A DNA stretch of 64,000 nucleotides from Clostridiaceae bacterium M8S5. Its GTDB lineage: Bacteria > Bacillota > Clostridia > Tissierellales > MCWD3. The notes beneath the pieces are model-generated. The model was not told the DNA's origin, did no database searches, and saw only the letters and a list, made by a program, of their open reading frames with translations. The DNA is taken from positions 3,472,001 to 3,536,000 of the forward strand of contig CP118523.1 in NCBI GenBank assembly GCA_029227815.1. Reading direction: 5' to 3'. Below are positions 17,079 to 27,117 of this stretch, piece after piece; the stretch's first letter is position 1; the number at the start of each line of letters is the position of its first letter. A program made the position numbers and the translations under genes.

Positions 17079-17176
17079 ATAAACATACCAACTACTAATT
17101 AAGTAGTGACGTCATGAAGTTGAAGTAGTGTAGATGGAATAAAAAAATACTAAAAATTGAACAGGGGGAATCTATT

Positions 17177-17269
17177 ATGAATTTCGTTAATTTCTTTGCT
17201 TCTTTCTTTACAAAATTCGCAGAATTTTTCACAAGTCTTGTGCCATCTATAGAAAAATTGTTTCAGTAA
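17177..17269 (+). CDS. Short amphipathic Phe-rich peptide (30 aa)
   Basis: The ATG at 17177 follows CAGGGGGAATCTATT, a strong site, and opens 30 codons to TAA. The peptide begins MNFVNFFASFFTKFAEFF and ends PSIEKLFQ. Nine Phe are spaced so that one face of a helix is hydrophobic, with Lys/Glu on the other. There is no signal peptide or leader cleavage site. It has its own promoter and terminator, so it is a real transcription unit. Possible roles, all inference: a phenol-soluble-modulin-like or leaderless bacteriocin peptide, a type I toxin, or a membrane-associated regulator. No known family could be assigned. Confidence 0.65.
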   Translation: MNFVNFFASFFTKFAEFFTSLVPSIEKLFQ

Positions 17270-17440
17270 TATATAGCTTTGACACTATAATTATTATCAA
17301 AACAAAATACAACTAATATACGAACTAATTATTACAATAATAATCGCAGTACATATTCTCAGAAATATATATACCAATATACTAACTAAGCTATATATTA
17401 TAAATTTAGTAGTCTTCTTAGATAAGTCAAAGCTGTTTCT

Positions 17441-17478
17441 ATAATAAAGGAGTTAGCCACAAATAACTCCTTTATTAT
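17441..17478 (+). terminator. Terminator downstream of the small peptide gene
   Basis: A 15-bp perfect stem (ATAATAAAGGAGTTA and complement) with an 8-nt loop, followed on the plus strand by TATTTTTGT. It also faces the end of the minus-strand gene at 17489, so it may work both ways. Confidence 0.75.
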
Positions 17479-17488
17479 TATTTTTGTA

Positions 17489-17776
17489 TTATGAAATCTC
17501 TTCTAATATTTTCTCCATTGAGTATGCTATCTCTCCTATTTCATTGCTAGCTTTTAATATCTTCTTTGTATCTATCAAATCAATTATCATATCTGTTGTC
17601 AATTCTTTATTATTTGGCATATTGTTTTCTATGCAATGATAAATATCTCTTCGACTTTTATCAATCCATTTAATAATAGAATTTATTCTATCTAACAAAT
17701 ATATCAATTCATTAATTATATTATCAATATCATTCTTTTTAACCTTTTTTTCAATATAATTCATAATTTCTTTCAC
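17489..17776 (-). CDS. Hypothetical helical protein after the chemoreceptor
   Basis: The 95-residue protein is charged, all helical and soluble, with no recognised domain. It begins 17 bp after the stop of the methyl-accepting protein, with GTG at 17776 behind AAAGGA, and is clearly in the same operon. Two predicted helices rich in Ile/Asp/Lys (MNYIEKKVKKNDIDNIINEL and a C-terminal EIGEIAYSMEKILEEIS) suggest a four-helix or coiled-coil partner, possibly for the chemoreceptor. No function is claimed. Confidence 0.7.
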   Translation of the reverse strand: MKEIMNYIEKKVKKNDIDNIINELIYLLDRINSIIKWIDKSRRDIYHCIENNMPNNKELTTDMIIDLIDTKKILKASNEIGEIAYSMEKILEEIS

Positions 17777-17793
17777 CAGATTCCTTTAAATAT

Positions 17794-19890
17794 CTATATC
17801 TTAAATTCTGATATAGTCTCTTGTAACTCTAAAGCCATTTCCGAAAGGCTTTCACTTGCATTTGCAACTTGTTGTATAGATGCAGTTTGCTCCTGTGTTG
17901 ATGCTGTTGCTTCTTCTGCTCCAGCTGCATTTTCCTGAGCTATAGCCGATAATGATTGGATAATATCTAATATTTCTATCTTACTTTCTTGCATAGCATT
18001 CACTGAGCCATACATTTCGCCAACTACTATCTCTGCCTCCTGCATTGCTTGTTCAATTTCTTTAAACTTATTCTCTGTTTTACCTACACTATTTGCTTGG
18101 GCTTCTACAATAAGCCCTACTTCTTTAATTGTATTAACTGCATTTGTTGAATTAGTTTTTAACTCATTTACTACTATATCTATCTCTTTTGTTGAATTAG
18201 TTGACTGTTCTGCTAATTTTCTGATTTCTTCTGCAACTACAGCAAAGCCTTTCCCTGCATCTCCCGCTCTTGCTGCCTCTATAGCTGCATTTAAAGCAAG
18301 TAGATTAGTCTGTTCTGCTATTGATGCTATAACTTCACTAGCATCCCCAATCTTATCTGAGCTATCATTTGTCTCTTCGATAACTTTGAAAATTTCTGTT
18401 GCTGCTTGTTTACTTTGCTCTGTTTTATCTATTAGATCTTTTATGGCATCTAATCCCTCGTCAGTTAAATTTGCAACATTAACAGCAGCGTTGTTTACAT
18501 CTTCCATTTGCCTTTGATTATTTGCTATCATATCTCCTAAGTTATTTATCTTGGTAGAACCTCTTTCTGTATCTTGAGCTTGATCCATTGCGCCTTTTGC
18601 TAATTCTTCAATAGTTTTAGATACTTCTTGTGAGCTTGTTGCCACCTGTTGTGACGTAGCATTTAATTCCTCTGATGAAGCTGAAACATGCCCTACTACA
18701 TCCTGTACTTTGTTTATTAGATTGGCTATATTGGTTCTCATAGTAGCTAGTGCTTTAGCCATATCTCCTGTTTCATCCTTGCGTTTTAAAAGCTTTTCCA
18801 TATTTTTGTCCTTATCGTCTCTTAGATCACAACCAGCAAGTTTATAAATCCTTTCAGCTACTACTTTAATAGATTTAACAGCATAAATACTGTTATAGTA
18901 AAGCACTCCACCCATAATCAATATGCCTATAACTGCTATAACAACCATTACTATTATTAAGCTATTGGTTTTATTCATCAATTCGTTTATTGGAACTATA
19001 ATTGAATATGACCATTTTTTATCGTTATTTTGAAAATGTATAGGGTTATAGAATTTATAAACATCTTCTTCTAATTTAGTTGAGTATGAAATGTTTCTAA
19101 ACTTTTTCCCTTTTCTTATTTGGTCTAAATACTCCTTTCCTGAGTCTGTAGAAAGTTCAGATGCTATAATATTGACTTTCTTTGGATCTTTATGAGCTAA
19201 AACTATACCTTCATCGTTTATAAGTCTTCCAAATCCGTTATCAAATAACTTAACATCTGAGTTTATTGTAGTTAGTTGGTCTAATGAGAAATCCAATCCT
19301 ACAACACCGAGAAATCTGCCATTTACAACTATTGGTTCGCAAATACTTATAACTATTACTTTCTGTCCTTCTATCTCATATTCCGCTGGATCTGCTATAA
19401 AACTTTTCTTTGTAGCCTTAGGAACCGTATAGTAGTCATTGCTTAACTCTGTACTTGGTGATAATGTACATTTATCTCCACTTCTTGCCCAGCAAGGTAC
19501 GAATCTTCCACTTGCATCGCTACCATATTTTTTAGTAAAATTTATATCTTGTCCATCAAAGGCATTTGGCTCAAAGCACACCCATGTGTATACATAGTTT
19601 TTGTTGTTGTCAATATATTCTTTTATCAAATCAACTACCACTTTTCTATCTGTAGCGCCACTTAATTTCATAGTCTTAATTGTACTAGCGATTGCTTGAG
19701 CATCATTCACTCCTTCATTTAATAATTCTTGCATTTTGTTTGAAATAGTTTCTGTTTCTAATGCAATCTTTTCAACGCTACTGTCTTTGATATTTATGTA
19801 TGTATTAATAAATGAGTAACTTAATATTATTGCTATTATAGCTATGAAAAGTCCTAGATTTAAAAATATCAACCTGGTTTTTAGTTTCAT
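17794..19890 (-). CDS. Methyl-accepting chemotaxis protein with dCache sensor
   Basis: The 698-residue receptor has an N-terminal TM helix (about 8-28), a periplasm-side double-Cache domain (about 35-305; [30 protein letters not shown]), a second TM helix (about 308-330), a HAMP region and a long cytoplasmic signalling coiled coil. The hairpin tip motif is [19 protein letters not shown], which contacts CheA and CheW. It senses a small extracellular ligand, often amino acids in dCache receptors. The ATG at 19890 follows GAGGAGGTAACAAT. No che genes are in the window. Confidence 0.95.
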   Translation of the reverse strand: MKLKTRLIFLNLGLFIAIIAIILSYSFINTYINIKDSSVEKIALETETISNKMQELLNEGVNDAQAIASTIKTMKLSGATDRKVVVDLIKEYIDNNKNYVYTWVCFEPNAFDGQDINFTKKYGSDASGRFVPCWARSGDKCTLSPSTELSNDYYTVPKATKKSFIADPAEYEIEGQKVIVISICEPIVVNGRFLGVVGLDFSLDQLTTINSDVKLFDNGFGRLINDEGIVLAHKDPKKVNIIASELSTDSGKEYLDQIRKGKKFRNISYSTKLEEDVYKFYNPIHFQNNDKKWSYSIIVPINELMNKTNSLIIVMVVIAVIGILIMGGVLYYNSIYAVKSIKVVAERIYKLAGCDLRDDKDKNMEKLLKRKDETGDMAKALATMRTNIANLINKVQDVVGHVSASSEELNATSQQVATSSQEVSKTIEELAKGAMDQAQDTERGSTKINNLGDMIANNQRQMEDVNNAAVNVANLTDEGLDAIKDLIDKTEQSKQAATEIFKVIEETNDSSDKIGDASEVIASIAEQTNLLALNAAIEAARAGDAGKGFAVVAEEIRKLAEQSTNSTKEIDIVVNELKTNSTNAVNTIKEVGLIVEAQANSVGKTENKFKEIEQAMQEAEIVVGEMYGSVNAMQESKIEILDIIQSLSAIAQENAAGAEEATASTQEQTASIQQVANASESLSEMALELQETISEFKI

Positions 19891-20104
19891 ATTGTTACCT
19901 CCTCTTATAGTTTTGCTATATGGGCGTAATCGCTATGAAATTTCGTTATATTCGGTTCTATTTTTATTATCTGCTACTTCTTAAATATATCGACAGTTTT
20001 CGACACGAATAACTCCCACACTCATTTATTTTAATTATATCAATTAGTTTTATCGAATACTTTGTCAAATGTAGGGCTTTTATAAAATTATTTGTAGAAT
20101 TTTA

Positions 20105-20989
20105 TCACTCTATTTTTCCAACTATTTGAAAAGATTTCTCATTTATTTGCAATAATTCGTGATATCTATCTTTGTAACGTTTTTTAAATTGTGAAGGAGT
20201 ACATTCGAAAAAAATCTTAAAGTAACTAATCATATATTTAGGATCTGAGAATCCACAAGTATAAACAATATTGGTCAAAGACTGCTCTGTTGTCAATATC
20301 ATCTTTGCAGCTTCTTCTACCATAAACGAATATTTGAGCCACCTATATCCATACCCAAAGCGTTCAATTATATCTTTTTTTAGGTGATTATAACTCAACC
20401 CTGAATATACTGCTAAGTCTTTTAATCCACCTTTAAAAAACATATTTCTCTTTAAAAATGCTAATTCGTATAGTTTTTTATTTCTAGCAACTACTTTATC
20501 ACTAAATCTTTTTAGATTTATGCCACAAGCTAAGTAATCAAATTGGTAAACTAGATACTTTAAGAATTCACTAGCACATTTATCAATTTCAATAAAGTCA
20601 ACATCTCTTAGTAACGCTTGTGTGAGCACATTAATGTACTCTCTTAGTTTTTGATACTTTTTTGGATGCGATTTTTCGAATTTAATTGAATTGCACATTA
20701 TTATTGATTGTTTAAAATCTTCTATTATATTATTGCAGTAGGTTTCATTAATATAAATAGTTAACACTAGATTATCATTACTTAATCCTTCTATTTGATA
20801 AACTTCACCTATATTAAAAATTATGAAGTCACCCTTTTTCATCAGGTTATCTGATGCCCATACTCTAACTTTTATCCTACCTCTTAATACTTTTACAATC
20901 GCTATTGATTTGTGCCAATGATAAGGATGTTTCTTTATGGTATGCACAACTGGCTTGATTCGTTTATTGTTTTTTATTACTAATTCCAA
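20105..20989 (-). CDS. AraC-family transcriptional regulator with cupin sensor
   Basis: The 294-residue protein has an N-terminal cupin-like domain (about 1-130; HTIKKHPYHWHKSIAIVKVL, then MKKGDFIIFNIGEVYQIEG) and a C-terminal double helix-turn-helix (about 185-275; NMFFKGGLKDLAVYSGLSYN, TNIVYTCGFSDPKYMISYFK). The start is TTG at 20989, because AAAGGGGG lies just before it; an earlier TTG in frame sits before the RBS. It probably binds a sugar or other small molecule. No obvious target operon is adjacent, so the regulon is unknown. Confidence 0.9.
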   Translation of the reverse strand: MELVIKNNKRIKPVVHTIKKHPYHWHKSIAIVKVLRGRIKVRVWASDNLMKKGDFIIFNIGEVYQIEGLSNDNLVLTIYINETYCNNIIEDFKQSIIMCNSIKFEKSHPKKYQKLREYINVLTQALLRDVDFIEIDKCASEFLKYLVYQFDYLACGINLKRFSDKVVARNKKLYELAFLKRNMFFKGGLKDLAVYSGLSYNHLKKDIIERFGYGYRWLKYSFMVEEAAKMILTTEQSLTNIVYTCGFSDPKYMISYFKIFFECTPSQFKKRYKDRYHELLQINEKSFQIVGKIE

Positions 20990-21057
20990 CGATCTACCCC
21001 CTTTTAGCAATTTTAAATTTATAATTTCAATTATAGTATATAAAAGCTCAAAATAAA

Positions 21058-21084
21058 CACTTCCTCACAAAATGTGAGGAAGTG
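21058..21084 (-). terminator. Terminator of the two-component operon
   Basis: A 12-bp perfect stem (CACTTCCTCACA and complement) with loop AAA on the plus strand; on the minus strand it follows the kinase gene and is trailed by TTTATTTTG. Confidence 0.8.
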
Positions 21085-21139
21085 AGTACATTATAGTATA
21101 TTTTAAACATTTCTTGTAATTTATATTTCATTAGATATA

Positions 21140-22909
21140 TCAGATTTCATTTTTCTTTGGCAAAATTACAGTGAATTTTGTTCCCTTATTTTCTATACTT
21201 TTTACTTCTATTTCTCCTCCACCTTTTTCTATAATACATTTCACAATACTTAACCCCAAACCTATACCTTCTACACTTCTACTTTCATCTATCCTATATA
21301 ATGGAGTAAATATTTTATGTGTTGTTTTCATACCTATTCCTGTATCTTCTACAGTTATTATCACTTTTTTATTAATTTTGCTCTCTATTTTTACATGTCC
21401 ATTAGGTTTATTATATTTAAATGCATTATCTACTAAATTATAAAGCACTCTTTCAAACTGTATGTCCTCTATAGGTACTATACAATTTTTACCATCAGTA
21501 ATTATAAATAGTTTTATATTTTTTTCTATTGCTATTAGTTTATACCTACTTTGTACTTTATCTAATGTTTCATTTAAAATGGCATAATTGTTTTTTTTAA
21601 TACGTTTATCAAGACTTAAGTAACTACCTATGTTATCTGTCATGTTTTCTATCTGTGATATAGCTTCAAAACATATCTTTTTATGATGAATTCTCTCTTC
21701 TTGACTCATATTATACGCAAACATCATTTGATAACTTAGCTTAATAACGGATAATGGCATTTTAAAATCATGGCTTATTCCTCTAAGCATTTTTACTTTT
21801 TCTAGCTCTTTTTGCTGATTTTCACACATTTTTATTTTGTTATAGCTGTTAAATATGAAAATAATCATGAAACCTAAGAGATATAAAACTGCTCCTAAAT
21901 GAGAAATCTTTATTAAAAAACTAACTGTCCCCTCTCTAAACACTTTAAACTCTATTAGGTTTTCGTAATATATAAACGAAATAAATATCAAATTATTTGC
22001 ATAAAGAAAATGACAATAGTTCGTTTGCTTTACATATTTACATATTAAGACAGCCCAAGAAATTAGGCATAGCGTTACAAGTACAATATTATAATGTTGA
22101 ATCTTAGTATCAGTATTTACACCTATTAACCAAAGTATAATAAACGATACACATAACATTATCTTGGTATATTTTTTAGTTTTTATATTGTACATGTAAA
22201 ACAATACTATAACTACAAGTCCTAGACTTATTAAATTTGTTGTCACATTCAATATATAGAACTTTTGTGATGTATACGCTAACCAGCCTGTCAGTCCATA
22301 TATTTCCCCTAAATTTACAATTTTATATATATACACTATTCCTATAAATATAAATATCAAATAATGCTTCATTTCCATATTGTTAATGTACATAAAAACA
22401 CATACTGCTACAACAAATAAAAGAACAAATATTACTATAGAGTATGTTACAGCTCTTAAACCTATAAACATATTCATTATCCTTGGTTTTGCAATATATA
22501 TACTTGTTAGTGCAACTGCATTTCCTTTTATTTTTATTTCAGTATCTCTATGTATTTTAAAAGCTTTATAAGCGATTGCTTTATTATAATTATTAAGTAA
22601 AGGATTAATATTTTGACTGACAAGCTTATCATTAATATGTATTTCATGGCTATATCTTAAGCCGTTAATTAAAATAAATATGTTCTTATTATCTTGTGGT
22701 TTTATTTTTAATACTATTTCATTTTCATTTTCTACTTCTATATTACTTATTAGATAAAGCTTGTTCGATAATTTATCTAACCTAACTTCACTATATTTTG
22801 CTAACACAAAATTACTCATGCGTGTATTTATAAAATTTAGCATTATTATTATAAGAAAAATTGCTATAGGAATAAATATTATTATAAGTATTCTCTTATT
22901 TCTTCTCAT
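21140..22909 (-). CDS. Sensor histidine kinase with 7TM-type input region
   Basis: The 589-residue protein has an N-terminal TM helix, an extracellular beta domain (about 30-155; NENEIVLKIKPQDNKNIFIL), about six or seven close TM helices (about 155-350) as in 7TMR-DISM receptors, then the HisKA domain with the phospho-His in GISHDFKMPLSVIK and a HATPase_c domain (NLVDNAFKYNKPNG, VEDTGIGM, GIGLGLSIVK). It passes phosphate to the response regulator encoded 16 bp upstream. The stimulus is unknown; the 7TM module often binds carbohydrate-like ligands. It has no close target gene. Confidence 0.92.
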   Translation of the reverse strand: MRRNKRILIIIFIPIAIFLIIIMLNFINTRMSNFVLAKYSEVRLDKLSNKLYLISNIEVENENEIVLKIKPQDNKNIFILINGLRYSHEIHINDKLVSQNINPLLNNYNKAIAYKAFKIHRDTEIKIKGNAVALTSIYIAKPRIMNMFIGLRAVTYSIVIFVLLFVVAVCVFMYINNMEMKHYLIFIFIGIVYIYKIVNLGEIYGLTGWLAYTSQKFYILNVTTNLISLGLVVIVLFYMYNIKTKKYTKIMLCVSFIILWLIGVNTDTKIQHYNIVLVTLCLISWAVLICKYVKQTNYCHFLYANNLIFISFIYYENLIEFKVFREGTVSFLIKISHLGAVLYLLGFMIIFIFNSYNKIKMCENQQKELEKVKMLRGISHDFKMPLSVIKLSYQMMFAYNMSQEERIHHKKICFEAISQIENMTDNIGSYLSLDKRIKKNNYAILNETLDKVQSRYKLIAIEKNIKLFIITDGKNCIVPIEDIQFERVLYNLVDNAFKYNKPNGHVKIESKINKKVIITVEDTGIGMKTTHKIFTPLYRIDESRSVEGIGLGLSIVKCIIEKGGGEIEVKSIENKGTKFTVILPKKNEI

Positions 22910-22925
22910 TTACTTGCCCCTTTTG

Positions 22926-23588
22926 TTACCCATAAACCTGAAGCTGATATCCTTTACCTCTTATTGTTTCTATAAAAACCTTATCACTTCCGACAAATTG
23001 TAGATTGCTTCTTAATCTAGCTATCACCATCTGTAATCTATGACTCTCATCTAAATTTGATCTAAAAACTTCTACTTTATTCACATATGTATTTTGAAGG
23101 TGTTTATCACACAACAAATTAAACATTTTGGCTTGTGTTGGTGGTAACATTATTATGTTACATTTGCCTGTTAATGTGCTCTTTTTTTTATCAAAGCTTA
23201 TGTCTCCAATATTGTATATTTCAAGTTCAATCCATCTTTTTATAGCGTTTATTTTATACACTAGTTCCGCTAAATCAAATGGCTTAATGACATAATCATC
23301 TGCTCCCTTTTCATAGCATACCATTTTACTATGAAAATCATTGAGTGCAGTGATCATTATTATTCTACACACACCATGTATTCTAAAATATGAAATCAAC
23401 TCATAGCCTTTTCCTCCAGGAAGCATTATATCTAATAGCACTATATGTGGTTTCTTTAGCATATATGTTTTCTTTGCAGTCTCTATACTTCTTTCTCCAA
23501 AAGACACATACTTCTCCTTTTGTAACACGTTTACTATAAGTTCGTTTAAGTTCTCGTTATCTTCTACAACTAAAACTCTTATGTTCAT
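22926..23588 (-). CDS. OmpR-family response regulator
   Basis: The 220-residue protein has a receiver domain (about 1-118; VLVVEDNENLNELIV with the acidic pair, HIVLLDIMLPGGKGYEL with the phospho-Asp, and the Lys in DDYVIKPF) and a C-terminal winged helix (about 130-220; VIARLRSNLQFVGSDKVFIE, IRGKGYQL). The start is the second ATG (23588), because GAGGAG is 7-8 nt before it but touches the first ATG. It is cotranscribed with the kinase gene and is its expected partner. Confidence 0.93.
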   Translation of the reverse strand: MNIRVLVVEDNENLNELIVNVLQKEKYVSFGERSIETAKKTYMLKKPHIVLLDIMLPGGKGYELISYFRIHGVCRIIMITALNDFHSKMVCYEKGADDYVIKPFDLAELVYKINAIKRWIELEIYNIGDISFDKKKSTLTGKCNIIMLPPTQAKMFNLLCDKHLQNTYVNKVEVFRSNLDESHRLQMVIARLRSNLQFVGSDKVFIETIRGKGYQLQVYG

Positions 23589-23724
23589 AAACATTCTCCT
23601 CAAATTCCTCTGATGCTTTTACTTATACTAAGATATATACTAATTAATGTTATAACCTTCACGTGTATACGTTAATAGTACATTTCTTATAATATTATTT
23701 ATATCTAATTTGATTAACTAATTT

Positions 23725-24297
23725 TTAAGCTTGTAAAATCTTTATAGCATTGTTATAGTCATCGATAATAACTTCCTTTGCTTCTTTGCATAATTTATTC
23801 CAGCTACGTTTAATCTTATCTCTTACCCATGTTGACCCTTCATCTATATTCATACCTTTTTGTACATAGGCACAATATAATAATGAAGGAACCTGTTTAA
23901 TATGTGCCATAGCATCCGCACTTGCTACACATATAGCCTCTTTGCTCATTTGCATTTCCATAACACTTGCTCTATGCGAAAATATACAATGTTTAACTTG
24001 GTCTATTATTTCATTGTTATAATTCAACTCTTTTAAAATTTTCTCTGCTTCTATTGCTCCATATTTATGGTGTTCATCGTAATATTCTAAACATTTTATA
24101 CCAGCATAATCATGCAATAATGCCGCTATCTCTACAATTTCTATGTTTGCATCTAGTTTCTTAGCCAATATCTTTGAATAGTCTACTACATCTACTATGT
24201 GATGTGACCATATTCCGTAACCAAAAGTATTGTTATCATTTTTACATGCATCTTCAACTATATTTTTTATTATAGCTATATTATCCAACTTACACAT
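23725..24297 (-). CDS. HD-domain phosphohydrolase
   Basis: The 190-residue protein has an HD domain: HHIVDVVDYSKILAKKL (first His), ALLHDYAGIKC (His-Asp), HKYGAIEAEKIL and a late Asp in CVASADAMAHIKQ. Such proteins are metal-dependent phosphohydrolases of nucleotides or related phosphates; the substrate is not readable here. The ATG at 24297 follows AAAGGAGAGG and lies 9 bp after the stop of the corrinoid/Fe-S gene, so the two are one operon. Confidence 0.85.
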   Translation of the reverse strand: MCKLDNIAIIKNIVEDACKNDNNTFGYGIWSHHIVDVVDYSKILAKKLDANIEIVEIAALLHDYAGIKCLEYYDEHHKYGAIEAEKILKELNYNNEIIDQVKHCIFSHRASVMEMQMSKEAICVASADAMAHIKQVPSLLYCAYVQKGMNIDEGSTWVRDKIKRSWNKLCKEAKEVIIDDYNNAIKILQA

Positions 24298-24306
24298 CCT
24301 CTCCTT

Positions 24307-25368
24307 TCATTTTAATATGTTAAGTGGCTCTCTTATATAATTTCTTATACCATACTTTTCTTCATGTTCTTTAAGTAATTTTAGAATCATTTCGTCGGAA
24401 TGTTTAATCTGTTCAAGTTTATCTAAATCTAGCCCTTGACTAAACGGACAAGTAGCTAAACATATACCACAATCTGTCCCCAAACTACGCCATATCTCAT
24501 AACATGATTCTTGTTTTATACGCCAACGCTCGACTCCATTTTCAATAATTGGAGGTTCTGAGGATATCGCTTTTGCAGGACATGTTTTGGAGCATTTGTT
24601 ACATAGCTTACAGAACTTTTTAACGCCAAAATCAGATGGTTCATCAGCAATAAGTGGCATATCCGTTGTAACTACAGACATTCTAATGCGCTGTCCATAT
24701 TTTCTTGATATAACTAATCCATTTCTACCAATCTCTCCAATACCTGCATTCTGTGCTACTAGTGGAACTATAACCTCATAGTTTCCATCAATATGCGCTC
24801 TTGCATCATATCCTAACATTTTAATATAATAAGTCATCCATAATGCTATTATTGCACTATCAACATAGCCTTTTGTCACAGCAAACATTTCCTCTAACTG
24901 TGGTGCTCTATTAATCATATTTTTGTCCATCTCCACTGCTATAACTAAACCATATTTATGATTGTTATCAACCTTCTTGCCATAGTCTTTTAGTGGTCTA
25001 CCTATAAATGAATAAAAAAACTCTGGTTTCATTTTTGTAACGCCTATATCCACTGCTCCTAAGTAACTACAAAATTTTTTTAGTTTGCTAGTCATATCCA
25101 CATCTTTAATATTAGTCTTTTCTTTTTTTACTGGTCCATTAACATATTTTTGAAAATCGCTCAACATCATAAATCCAGCATCTGCAAAAGGGCTATTTAT
25201 GTTATTAAATGTTGCAGTCCCCTCTGAATTAATATGAGGTTTAAGTCTAATTTGATCATCTATGCTTTCATGCTCTGGATAATTTTTATAATAGTCCTCA
25301 TACTCTTTACTTCCTTTTTCATAGCTCATTCTTGCAAACATTATAGTCCTTCCATCTATTTTGGACAT
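24307..25368 (-). CDS. Reductive-dehalogenase-like corrinoid Fe-S protein
   Basis: The 353-residue protein has a C-terminal pair of 4Fe-4S motifs, CKLCNKCSKTCPAKAI and CGICLATCPFSQG, and a middle region with GIGEIGRNGLVISRKYGQRI and VVTTDMPLIADEPSDFGV. These match the core of reductive dehalogenases and related epoxyqueuosine-reductase proteins, which reduce substrates at a cobalamin. There is no Tat signal and no RdhB anchor gene, so it is cytosolic and not a classic respiratory dehalogenase. The start is ATG 25368 behind GAGGAGAGATTATT. The substrate is unknown; an assimilatory or detoxifying reduction is possible. Confidence 0.75.
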   Translation of the reverse strand: MSKIDGRTIMFARMSYEKGSKEYEDYYKNYPEHESIDDQIRLKPHINSEGTATFNNINSPFADAGFMMLSDFQKYVNGPVKKEKTNIKDVDMTSKLKKFCSYLGAVDIGVTKMKPEFFYSFIGRPLKDYGKKVDNNHKYGLVIAVEMDKNMINRAPQLEEMFAVTKGYVDSAIIALWMTYYIKMLGYDARAHIDGNYEVIVPLVAQNAGIGEIGRNGLVISRKYGQRIRMSVVTTDMPLIADEPSDFGVKKFCKLCNKCSKTCPAKAISSEPPIIENGVERWRIKQESCYEIWRSLGTDCGICLATCPFSQGLDLDKLEQIKHSDEMILKLLKEHEEKYGIRNYIREPLNILK

Positions 25369-25470
25369 AATAATCTCTCCTCTTATCCGTTTCAATCTAT
25401 ATACAGTCGTATTTTATCTGGATTATATCAAACATGTGTGCTATAAGTCAAAAAACACAAGAACTTATTA

Positions 25471-25498
25471 AAAAAATGACTAATATTAGTCATTTTTT
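25471..25498. terminator. Bidirectional palindromic terminator
   Basis: A 28-bp perfect palindrome of two 14-nt arms (AAAAAATGACTAAT and complement), with A and T runs at its ends. It lies just after the stop of the ABC-F gene at 25510 on the minus strand. Confidence 0.8.
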
Positions 25499-25509
25499 TA
25501 TTATCTATA

Positions 25510-27063
25510 TTATATTTTCATCGCCCAATCTTCGCATTGCCAAACTTTAGTAACTACATCTTGATAAAATTCAGGCTCATGACAAATTAATAATATGCTT
25601 CCCTTATATTCTTTTAGAGCCTTCTTTAACTCTGCTTTTGCCTCAACATCTAAATGGTTTGTAGGCTCATCAAGTACTAATAAATTTGTTTCCTTATTGA
25701 TTAATTTGCAAAGTCTCACCTTAGCTTGCTCTCCACCACTCAGAACGATTATTTTACTTTCAATGTGATCTGTAGTCAACCCACATTTTGCCAAAGCTCC
25801 TCTTATCTCAACTTGAGAATATGAAGGAAATTCATCCCATACTTCTTGTAAGCATGTATTTTTATTTCCCTTCTTAATCTCTTGTTCAAAATATCCTATA
25901 TACAGATAATCTCCTAATTCAACGCTTCCCGATATAGATTTTATCTCTCCAAGTATACTTCTAAGCAACGTCGTCTTTCCTAAACCATTTGCTCCAACAA
26001 GTGCTATTTTCTCACCACGCTCCATTAGCAAGTTTAGTGGTTTTGATAGTGGTTCGTCATAGCCAATCACTAGGTCTTTTGTTTCAAATACCATACGCCC
26101 TGAAGCTCTAGATGATAAGAAATCAAAAGTTGGTTTTGGCTTTTCTCTAATTAGTTCTATTTTTTCCATTTTATCAAGTTTCTTTTGTCTTGACATTGCC
26201 ATGTTTCTAGTTGATACTCTTGCTTTATTTCTAGCAACAAAGTCTTTAAGTGATGCAATCTCTTGTTGTTGCTTTTTATATGCAGCTTCCACCTGTTTGA
26301 TCTTTGCTTCTCTCACCTTCATAAAACTATCATAATCACCAACGTAACGACTTAGTCTAGAGTTCTCTACATGATATATGAGATTAATAACACTATTTAA
26401 AAAAGGTATATCGTGTGAAATCAGTATAAAGGCTTTTTCGTACTCTTGTAGATATCGTTTTAACCACTCTATATGCTGTTCATCTAAATAGTTTGTAGGC
26501 TCATCTAACAACAATATATCAGGCTTTTCAAGCAGAAGTTTTGCTAATAGTACTTTTGTACGTTGTCCTCCACTTAAATCATGTACATCTCTATCAAGAC
26601 CTATATCACTTAATCCTAATGCTCTACCCACTTCTTGAACTTTAGAATCTATAGTATAAAAATCATTATTAGTTAACAAATCTTGTAAAGTACCCACCTC
26701 CTCAAGCATTTTATCCATAGCCTGTGGAGTTGCATCAGCCATTTGCTCATAAATACTATTTATACGCTGTTCCATATCAAATAGATAAGTAAATGCACTT
26801 TTTAATACATCTTCTATTGTATCACCTTTCTTAAGCTTTGTATGTTGATCTAAATATCCAACTCTTACATTCTTTGACCACTCAATATTCCCTGCATCAG
26901 GCATTAATTTGCCTGTTATTATATTCATGAACGTCGATTTACCTTCTCCATTTGCACCTATCAATCCAACGTGCTCACCTCTTAAAAGTCGAAAAGATAC
27001 ATCTTCGAAAATTACACGTCCTCCAAAATCATGACTTACATTTTTTACTGTTAATATACTCAT
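25510..27063 (-). CDS. ABC-F family ATPase (YdiF/Uup-like translation factor)
   Basis: The 517-residue soluble protein has two ABC domains: GANGEGKST, LSGGQRTK and DEPTNYLD in the first; GANGLGKTT, LSGGEQAK and DEPTNHLD in the second. Both have intact catalytic Glu. The linker has the basic KARVSTRNMAMSRQKKLDKM stretch that in ABC-F proteins contacts the ribosome near the E site. It is a housekeeping-type ABC-F rather than a resistance one: it has canonical motifs, no attenuator leader and a monocistronic layout. The ATG at 27063 is preceded by AGGAAGGACAACAGCA, with normal spacing. The exact factor (EttA, Uup or YdiF) is not decided. Confidence 0.88.
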   Translation of the reverse strand: MSILTVKNVSHDFGGRVIFEDVSFRLLRGEHVGLIGANGEGKSTFMNIITGKLMPDAGNIEWSKNVRVGYLDQHTKLKKGDTIEDVLKSAFTYLFDMEQRINSIYEQMADATPQAMDKMLEEVGTLQDLLTNNDFYTIDSKVQEVGRALGLSDIGLDRDVHDLSGGQRTKVLLAKLLLEKPDILLLDEPTNYLDEQHIEWLKRYLQEYEKAFILISHDIPFLNSVINLIYHVENSRLSRYVGDYDSFMKVREAKIKQVEAAYKKQQQEIASLKDFVARNKARVSTRNMAMSRQKKLDKMEKIELIREKPKPTFDFLSSRASGRMVFETKDLVIGYDEPLSKPLNLLMERGEKIALVGANGLGKTTLLRSILGEIKSISGSVELGDYLYIGYFEQEIKKGNKNTCLQEVWDEFPSYSQVEIRGALAKCGLTTDHIESKIIVLSGGEQAKVRLCKLINKETNLLVLDEPTNHLDVEAKAELKKALKEYKGSILLICHEPEFYQDVVTKVWQCEDWAMKI

Positions 27064-27117
27064 TGCTGTTGTCCTTCCTAATTTTAATATGATTTTATTA
27101 TATCAAAAAAAACATAA

